From Ichthyosporea sp. XGB-2017a (Eukaryota; Opisthokonta; Ichthyosporea), in the NCBI GenBank assembly GCA_002811675.1, contig PDIM01000069.1, positions 20,308-43,642 of the forward strand: a DNA stretch of 23,335 bases, read 5' to 3'. The notes below the pieces were generated by a model that worked only from the letters and a program-made list of their open reading frames with translations, had not been told where the DNA came from and searched no databases. This document shows positions 19,001-23,335 of this stretch, in pieces; positions within the stretch are counted from its first letter, which is position 1, and every line of letters begins with the position of its first letter. The translations under genes were made by a program, and so were the position numbers.

Positions 19001-20430
19001 CGATGTTTGCACAGCGCATGGTTGGCCTTGATACGCTTTACAGGGACGGCCGGGCGGTATTGCGACCGATAATGCAGGAGCCGGAGAAGCCCACCGTAGC
19101 TCCAGAGGAAGAGAATGTAGAGGAGGAGCAACTGGTGGACGATTATCTTCCGCTCGTGGTGAAGGTAGACGAGGATAGGGTTGGGCGCGTCGATGAAGCG
19201 GGTGCGACAAAATCATCTGCTAACAGGAAAGCAAAAGAGGAGGAGAAGCCTTTACCCAGGCATCATCGAAGGACTTTGGAAGGCCTTGGTAAATCAAGCG
19301 CAGATGGGACAAGCGATGAGAGCAGGGAACGGGTATTGAGACCATTGCCAGCACCAGCTTCGACCCGACGACTGGGTAGGGAGGCGGGTCGGGTTCACTT
19401 GTTATGTTCGCACTTGGCGAGCACTTTGTTCCAGGGACGAAAATTGGGTGACATGTCACTGTGTAACGATAAGGCTCCTCCCTTTTTTGGTTTGGGAATT
19501 CCTCGAGTGACTGACCACGGTCCCTTGATGATGTTCCCCCGTGTACAAAAGGAGATGTTTGAAAGGTGGATAAAACATGTTGCTAAGACGTATAATAATA
19601 GTCGAATCAAGAATTCGATTGCTAACTCCGTCCCAGGTGGCGCTCTAGGTGTTAGTCCGGACGATTATCAAACAGGAAATGGTACCACAAGGAATATTGA
19701 AGAAATAATTAAGGCGATTTCATTGCTCCCAGAGGCACGCGGCCGGCCGCCTTGCGATCACGGGGATGAAGCAACTGCGCAGTTTGTCGATGACGCGGTT
19801 GGTGAATGGGAAACGATTATCCGTGACATTGGTGATTTATGGCCAGAATACTATGAGCGGGATATCCGCCAGGTTACTCAGTACGTGGTCATGGCTTCCT
19901 TGGAATCCTCAAGGAAAGAGAAGGTGTCCTTACATCCATTCAGGCGCTCGGGATTTGGGGCTACAAAAAGCAATGGCAACCGCAGTGGACCGTCATCTTT
20001 AAAAAATAATAAGACCCCCGGCAGCAATGGGAGTGGTAAAAACGACACCTCCACAGACCCTGGAAACATACACAGTTCCCGCCAAACGAAACATTCACAT
20101 GTTCGTCGCGCCCTCGAGTATGTGCCACAGTCCAGAAGGAGAAGCCAATGGGTGCGGCGGAAGCAGCGCATGGCTTTGAACAACGCGCTGAGTCGTATGA
20201 GCGGCACATCGATGCCATTTGTGTGCGTAGACCGTACTGGGGGAAGAGCAGGGGGAGGTGATGGAGGCGTATGGGAGGACGAAGACGAACTGGGAGAGAG
20301 AAGTAGTTCATGGGGTGGAATGTCGTGCCAAGACTCCCCTCGTCCTTTTCCAGTAGAGTATGCCCTATTAATGGATCTGTATAATGAGGTACAGGGGCAA
20401 TGGTTTCCTCAGCCATCTTCGTTCGAATAA
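16021..20430 (+). CDS. Stealth-family sugar-phosphate transferase with giant low-complexity inserts
   Basis: One 1469-residue frame without introns. Residues 1-22 are basic and about 23-45 form a single hydrophobic anchor (GIILIFFVFWLYDILF), the layout of a type II Golgi membrane protein. Residues about 50-760 are mostly simple sequence: Ser tracts, basic runs, a Tyr/Glu belt and acidic stretches. The catalytic part starts near 770: CR1-like VDVVVHWTYGHG (Asp778), CR2-like MLRMALRSIERN (821-832) with ARRIFVVG, then YLIPGLSTPYLVMEDAMF (Glu992-Asp993) where family members usually read Asn/Asp-Asp, and CR3-like TDHGPLMMFPR with His1166. Family members include the alpha/beta subunit of GlcNAc-1-phosphotransferase and bacterial capsule hexose-phosphate transferases. 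The acceptor is unknown. An insert lies between CR2 and the Glu-Asp motif. No CR4 is clear. Confidence 0.8.
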   Translation: MLVFYIKKTIRGVLNLRVRFLKRILTGIILIFFVFWLYDILFPPPPPDFHSLSRPSSSSSSSSSSSSSSQSQKLSDSPRKSIPNSASSLSSQKKNKFSPLGFKRKSKPGRKSSSSSSSSSSSSSNKRRRILRRRKKTRIPNNHNNNKNEEEVDAVGVLPKPKLKKVDDWDTSNQLDNINYKGGEEKRMSEGGGGGEEEDFIYYYYYEDEQGGDYDYEKEDNNGEYEYEYEYEEGEEEEGGEEEEEEEEYGYGYGGLIEEEEEEDYLDYDYEQRLREMQQGYYEDAYGRMKEFYRDRFSAGSASLSSSSSSSSSSSSSSSSSSSSSSSSSSSAKGGGGGSSSSSSRNRGGSGDGNNGYGGVGLDEGNDAMRMEDDSVISEEEEAENQRLGLAYDYYFNHMRSASSASSAGLSSSSLKRKQKRERLMSSYWSGISGMGSSSSGHGFFHKRRAVIHNQVFSNSFAGEQQFYSDENYVYHKERSGAAKERSAGGKESLNKAKMAFADFADSSRALCDELCAQPRWAGMAEIDRYFYYDETDPYEQGQEGTDEGEKVKVQEEKTVTNSEVEGDIEIPHQATAGGEIGVDELREMEKASKGGKDKIEVPIQEDTESVVLMDDDEAAAAERENSPDGGAVVDVKEPEEAKNTNDKRTGKDVGGVTIAESEREYEIVEVVVDADEYDNGKWNVEQAYGKGAKVLSERPMTADDEPQKVESEGNDAKESQTVVRDSSRNDTINDKEEDYEEEEEGDEGSENVLFGIGRECKMLEWSCGVPSCRAGVDVVVHWTYGHGTAGARVRNEFSKRDQERSYFQGMVPESDMDFGMLRMALRSIERNCGRWARRIFVVGEIDVVGGTIRDALGKLVGESPEFVDFVHSPRLRFVKQSDLFDLFTSKILKASKNKRPSPEVNGNGRNKETTSSKKPKGQLKETDLSYGADYEVLLEMLALNSSSGMKLGGGSGKNGTFEYYQGVLKSITLQSLTYLIPGLSTPYLVMEDAMFAQRMVGLDTLYRDGRAVLRPIMQEPEKPTVAPEEENVEEEQLVDDYLPLVVKVDEDRVGRVDEAGATKSSANRKAKEEEKPLPRHHRRTLEGLGKSSADGTSDESRERVLRPLPAPASTRRLGREAGRVHLLCSHLASTLFQGRKLGDMSLCNDKAPPFFGLGIPRVTDHGPLMMFPRVQKEMFERWIKHVAKTYNNSRIKNSIANSVPGGALGVSPDDYQTGNGTTRNIEEIIKAISLLPEARGRPPCDHGDEATAQFVDDAVGEWETIIRDIGDLWPEYYERDIRQVTQYVVMASLESSRKEKVSLHPFRRSGFGATKSNGNRSGPSSLKNNKTPGSNGSGKNDTSTDPGNIHSSRQTKHSHVRRALEYVPQSRRRSQWVRRKQRMALNNALSRMSGTSMPFVCVDRTGGRAGGGDGGVWEDEDELGERSSSWGGMSCQDSPRPFPVEYALLMDLYNEVQGQWFPQPSSFE
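16187..16227 (+). repeat. serine-codon tract 1 (mixed TCC/TCT)
   Basis: About 14 Ser codons of mixed type (TCC, TCT, TCG) follow the membrane anchor of the Stealth protein. The mixed codons suggest an older tract than the two downstream. Confidence 0.7.
16354..16392 (+). repeat. TCT microsatellite 2
   Basis: A nearly pure (TCT)n run with one TCG codes a second Ser tract in the Stealth protein. Near-purity suggests recent slippage. Confidence 0.8.
16932..17013 (+). repeat. TCT microsatellite 3, about 27 units
   Basis: A long TCT run with three TCC interruptions codes a third, largest Ser tract. It is probably length-polymorphic. On the minus strand it is a long GAA-type purine tract, a class able to form triplex DNA. 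Confidence 0.85.
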
Positions 20431-20437
20431 AGCGAGA

Positions 20438-20466
20438 TAATAAAACAACCTGAATGCGTTTTATTA
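20438..20466. terminator. bidirectional poly(A) hairpin
   Basis: TAATAAAAC at 20438-20446 is mirrored by GTTTTATTA at 20458-20466. The plus strand thus offers AATAAA (20439-20444) 9 nt after the Stealth stop; another AATAAA overlaps the stop itself at 20426-20431. The minus strand offers AATAAA at 20460-20465 to anything transcribed from the right. The arrangement fits a shared 3' end for convergent genes. Confidence 0.5.
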
Positions 20467-20700
20467 GGTTTTCTAATATCGCACAATGGCCCAGTTCCTT
20501 TGGAAGAGGAGTCAGTTTGTTTTCCAGCAGCTTAGAGCCTGCAACGCCGATCACTGGCCCAGCTCCTTTGGAAGGGGCAGGAGAAGGTTTCTAGAACAAT
20601 CGATCTCCTGCAACTCCGCGCAAAAACTCAATTCCCCGGGAACACACAAAAGGATCTCCAAAGTAACACACATACCAATCTCAACTGGGATATTGGTCAA
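20467..20700 (-). pseudogene. leucine-rich-repeat fragment, broken
   Basis: On the minus strand one 49-codon frame (20700 to a TGA at 20551-20553) reads LTNIPVEIGMCVTLEIL, then VPGELSFCAELQEIDCSRN and LLLPLPKELGQ. The sequence then continues as SALQALSC and, after a phase change, NKLTPLPKELGHCAILENL. These are leucine-rich repeats of about 23 residues with an LP-x-ELG-x-C signature. The DNA shows the same period: TGGCCCAG...CCTTTGGAAG recurs 68 nt apart at 20487 and 20555. The TGA sits where other repeats have Cys, one repeat is shortened, and the phase changes, so this is a relic. What the whole protein was cannot be told; LRR proteins mediate many protein contacts. It ends at the bidirectional poly(A) hairpin. 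Confidence 0.6.
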
Positions 20701-20911
20701 TCAAATAGCAGGCCTATCACTCCAGTCGAAAACAAATTTGTAGGAGCAGTCCCCATTACATTTCGTAAATTCAGATTCGTTTTTTTGCACAAACCTTTTC
20801 TAAACATACGTCTTCGTCAAAGCTGCACAATTTTCTCTTCGGTTTAACAATCATTTCCTCCAGTTAACTCCACACCTCAAACGATTCTCTGCGCCTTACA
20901 AATTCAATGTA

Positions 20912-21431
20912 CTATCCCAACAGTTCTCCCGACCAGTTTGCCACTTCATCCATTCCACGATTAGCCATTATAACAGCAAAACATGCTTTTGCCTTCTCTC
21001 CTTCTGCCGCTTTCTCTTTCACACACTCATACACTACCTCCACTGCAGCGATCCATCCCCACACCATTCATACCATGGTACAGGTCCATCGACGCTTGGC
21101 GGAGGGAGGAGTTGTCGTGGCTTGGTTCAACTCTGCGAGTCTATCTATGTACTTTGCACAGCCTCTACGGTTCCCCTATTCATGCTACTCCCCCACCTAT
21201 CTTCTCGGAAAGCTGCCCAGCCAGAAGCAATGCTTCACCACTTCCATGGCTAATCGCATTATCAGACAGTTCCAATGCTGCCAATGCTCCTCCTCGTAAC
21301 ACAACGCCAATTAGCTGCACTGCCTCTAAATAAAGTTGTGCAGCAACGTAAAACCCATTTCGCTCTTCAAGTTCGATTGCTTTGGTAAAGAGAGTAGCGG
21401 CACTTGCAATTGCGCGTTCCCACTTTTCCAT
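20912..21431 (-). CDS. MIT-like domain protein (needs two short introns) or its relic
   Basis: From an ATG at 21431 the frame reads EKWERAIASAATLFTKAIEL and YVAAQLYLEAVQLIG, close to the first two helices of MIT domains (the A-x-LY-x-EAI pattern of Vps4, spastin and other ESCRT-binding proteins). After a phase change the third helix follows as CAKYIDRLAELN, and the tail reads CVKEKAAEGEKAKACFAVIM to a TAG at 20912-20914. GT-AG segments of 34 nt (21163-21196) and 36 nt (21038-21073, containing a TGA) would give one 149-residue protein. Just upstream, in another phase, minus-strand sequence (21450-21525, YPEVISIPEPGKN) also looks coding, so the gene may once have been longer. Binding to ESCRT-III-like tails is the family role. 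Frameshift and nonsense decay are an equally good explanation, given the broken neighbours. Confidence 0.45.
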
Positions 21432-21580
21432 AAAGCCATCATCGTCCGTTCTTCCCCGGCTCAGGGATGCTGATCACTTCTGGGTACTCCAACTTGATCA
21501 GCTTATTAAATACTTTCCAGAATCATTCTTAATCAACCGTCTTTGTTTCTCCCCTCGCTTCCTGTTGATTGATTGGTTAG

Positions 21581-21674
21581 TACGAATCCACTTCCGATGA
21601 CCTTCTTAGCCTTCAGCTTCACAAATTAGAAGACGATGTGAGAACAATTGTTGATAGAGCAATTAAAGAACTAA
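21581..21674 (+). CDS. single plus-strand exon, dynein-heavy-chain-like
   Basis: A 94-nt open segment lies between a strong 3' splice site (pyrimidine-rich tract at 21541-21570, then GGTTAG) and a GTATGC donor at 21675. It reads STSDDLLSLQLHKLEDDVRT then IVDRAIKEL. The pattern of a short Leu-rich helix, then I-V-D-x-A-x-K-E, recalls the start of the linker region of axonemal dynein heavy chains as I remember it. With only 31 residues this is tentative. No neighbouring exon could be assigned, so it may be an orphan fragment or part of a long-intron gene continuing beyond the window. The transposon relic at 21690-22753 would then sit in its downstream intron. Confidence 0.35.
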
Positions 21675-21699
21675 GTATGCCGTGTTTTCTGCAATACCT

Positions 21700-21933
21700 A
21701 TTGAAAAAATTCCTCTCTGGTCCCCATCTGTAATCCGCATCACCCTCTTGTTCAATACGAATATTTCCAGGATTGGTGAAAATATTCCCATCCTTGTCTT
21801 TCATGTTCGCTGCTGCCTGTAACTGTTCTTCACAACCGTGTATCAGTTGAGATATCATGGATGCATTCACCGAATGGTTGTCGCTTGTTACCAATCGCAC
21901 TTCAAATAACGAACTCGTTGACAAATAAATCAC
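21700..21933 (-). pseudogene. P-element transposase, middle part (different phase)
   Basis: Reads SSLFEVRLVTSDNHSVNASM and a following helix QLIHGCEEQLQAAANMKDKD, then FTNPGNIRIEQ. A beta strand ending in SD followed by N, a few residues after the LDE strand of the neighbouring frame, is the order seen around the second catalytic Asp in P-element/THAP9 transposases. It overlaps the end of the frame at 21902-22753 in another phase, so a frameshift separates them. It loses similarity near 21690. Confidence 0.5.
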
Positions 21934-22753
21934 TTCTGGGAAACATGGCTACTACATCTTTGAAGGAGCCCAGAGGGGTTTCAATCATGAATGTAAGTAC
22001 AGTTTTGGCAAGCTCCAACTCATTATTTTTGTTTGAAGTGCAACCGATAATATGGCCCCCAGAATACTCCAAGCATTGCTTAACATACACTTCGTCCAAC
22101 ATCAAGTGCACGACCTTGTCTTTATCTTTAGGATTTGTAAATCCACATTTTGTTGAGTCATTCCCACAGCCGAGTTGGAAGTGTATGTTTGCGATAGATA
22201 GCAGCGAGCCTGGATCTCACGCGAAAATCTGTGAGCACTGAAATTGGGAGCCAGTATAACTAATAAACTCAAGATCCGTTCGGCCTTGACGCTCCCAATA
22301 GCTTTTGGATTTCATCACGACCTCACATATTGGGTTATTCTTACCCCATTTTGTATTCACGAATTCTAAGCCCTCTACTTCAAAATGAAGGGAACAAACA
22401 AACACGTTCAGTTCACCTGCTTGGACACGCCGTACTATATCTCTCCATGATTCGTCTTTCAATGAGCCTCGATCAATCCGATTGACAAACTTTTTCGTTA
22501 CTGGAACTAACCGATGCTTCGTGGGATCCAGATCCAGCTTGTACATATTATCACTGCATCGATGCCCCGTGTAACATCCCACAAACTGACACTCGTGAAT
22601 TACCTTTCTTGCCTTTTTGCATTCACTAACAGGATCCCCAAAAGCTGCAGTTGCGAGTTCAAGCCTTCTTTTCCTACTTTCCGCCGCTTCCGCCTTTCTC
22701 TTTTGCTGTGCTTGCACATAGGTGTCTTTGTGTGGGAACCTTGTTACCGTTAC
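21902..22753 (-). pseudogene. THAP zinc finger plus start of P-element transposase
   Basis: The frame is open from 22753 to a TGA at 22217-22219, then continues in the same phase to 21902. No ATG starts it, so an upstream exon or start has been lost. A Lys/Arg-rich helix (QQKRKAEAAESRKRR) precedes a C2CH THAP finger: CQFVGC, a central WRDIVRR, and VFVCSLHFEVEG (Cys-x2-His). THAP fingers bind transposon ends. After the TGA come NPKDKDKVVHLMLDEVYVKQ and GGHIIGCTSNKN, matching the first catalytic Asp strand (LMLDE) of THAP9-like transposases, then ELAKTVLTFMIETPLG. The arrangement is that of a P-element transposase. Confidence 0.62.
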
Positions 22754-22756
22754 CTA

Positions 22757-23335
22757 AGGTTACTTTATGAATAGATGTGAAACCCCAACCTTAAAGCTGA
22801 CTAAACCAGTACTAAGAATCTAACTCCTTCACCTATCAGACTCTGAAACTTAACAAGAAAAAAAAAAATAAAAATAAAAGACTATGATCTGAAAACTCCC
22901 ATACATTTTCATACAAAATAGAGAAGAAAATTTGATTTGTTGAGGAGTGGGTAAGGGGTTGATTTCCCGAGTAGTTTAACCAGGGAGCTTGCAAATCTGG
23001 CAACTGAACTTTTTCTCTCTCTACTGTCCCTTGTTAAAACATCTTCGACCACGTGGAGAACATATCTTAAAATTCCTTTGTTGGATTTCTTTGATTTAAA
23101 AGGTGCTTAACGGAGATATGAATATTGTCTCCTTACTGAGGAAATAACTCGAATTTGATTAGATTTTCTTCGGAGGCATGCCTGTTTGTTATTATATTCA
23201 TTCCAATAGACCGTAGAGGACAATGATTTTGCGGCTCTTCACTCCGAAATCCAAGAGGCTTTTATAGCTTTAGTTGTCTTTATTTCAGTTGATGTCTGAG
23301 TGTAAGTAACTTCCTCTTCCAACAGCCATTACTTC
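22757..23335. other. terminal AT-rich stretch, possible exon at the far end
   Basis: About 580 nt with A-rich runs (22858-22880) and no solid gene. Near the end, plus-strand sequence from about 23210 reads VEDNDFAALHSEIQEAFIAL after an AATAG acceptor-like site and looks coding for about 20 codons. A 24-nt segment at 23302-23325 starts GTAAGT, is pyrimidine-rich and ends CAACAG, like a very short intron. The gene, if real, runs off the window. Confidence 0.3.
23302..23325 (+). other. candidate 24-nt intron
   Basis: It has a consensus GTAAGT donor, a TAAC branch-like word, a TTCCTCTTCC pyrimidine run and a CAACAG acceptor within 24 nt. All splice signals are present, but the length is below the usual minimum for most eukaryotes, so a chance match is possible. 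Confidence 0.25.

Larger units (their letters stand above)
21690..22753 (-). mobile_element. THAP / P-element-type DNA transposon relic
   Basis: The minus strand carries, in order, a basic N-terminus, a THAP zinc finger and pieces of an RNase-H-like transposase of the P-element/THAP9 group. At least one in-frame stop and one phase change interrupt it, and no C-terminal catalytic part is found, so it is a truncated, inactive copy. No terminal inverted repeats or 8-bp target duplications are obvious. Direct repeats of GTTACC around 22744-22755 sit next to its 5' end. The right boundary is taken from the upstream stop at 22754-22756; the left one is approximate. Confidence 0.65.

Noticed and set aside
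20907-21333. Two plus-strand open frames of 116 and 130 codons
   Set aside because: They have no recognisable features and lie opposite the MIT-like helices, which have a real motif on the minus strand; the minus strand explains the openness.
1-23335. tRNA or rRNA genes, CRISPR arrays, and retroviral or LTR elements
   Set aside because: No cloverleaf with a CCA-proximal arm, no regularly spaced identical repeats, and no reverse transcriptase, integrase or capsid-like protein or long terminal repeat was seen on either strand.

Overview
The window looks like nuclear DNA of a free-living or saprotrophic microbial eukaryote. It has long intronless genes, well-spaced intergenic DNA, AATAAA signals, homopolymer-rich promoters, a hybrid histidine kinase (absent from animals), a Stealth-type phosphotransferase and a THAP/P-element transposase relic. 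A short exon resembling an axonemal dynein heavy chain would suggest a flagellated stage. I cannot name the lineage; a labyrinthulid or other stramenopile, a chytrid-like fungus or another flagellated protist would fit. TAA, TGA and probably TAG all act as stops, because the three largest genes (1785, 1236 and 1469 codons) contain none of them in frame.

Layout. 1-1930: intergenic palindromes and several minus-strand coding pieces of an unrecognised, spliced or decayed gene. 2588-3190 (+): small basic protein resembling human C11orf98. 3633-8990 (-): very large PAS / histidine kinase / receiver protein ending in an Hpt-like region that lacks the phospho-accepting His. 9549-10109 (+): decayed DDE-type transposase. 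10129-13839 (-): secreted-type N-terminus, ANF/periplasmic-binding ectodomain, EGF-like knot, about eight or nine membrane segments and an unrecognised cytosolic tail, probably a sensory receptor. 14186-15709 (+): an unknown protein whose frame is crossed by one TAG. 16021-20430 (+): a Stealth-family type II membrane glycosyl-phosphotransferase with extreme low-complexity inserts.

20430-23335 differs in character. It holds a decayed leucine-rich-repeat fragment (-), a short MIT-like domain gene or relic (-) that needs two roughly 35-nt introns, an isolated plus-strand exon with good splice sites and a dynein-linker-like sequence, and a broken THAP/P-element transposon (-). This end reads as a gene-poor, decaying segment.

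The kinase and the receptor are neighbours on the same strand and are both sensory proteins, but nothing shows that they work together. Most interesting for follow-up are the TAG-crossed gene, a recurrent candidate class of 34-36-nt introns, the pseudo-Hpt kinase tail, and the LRR/MIT fragments in the right-hand part.
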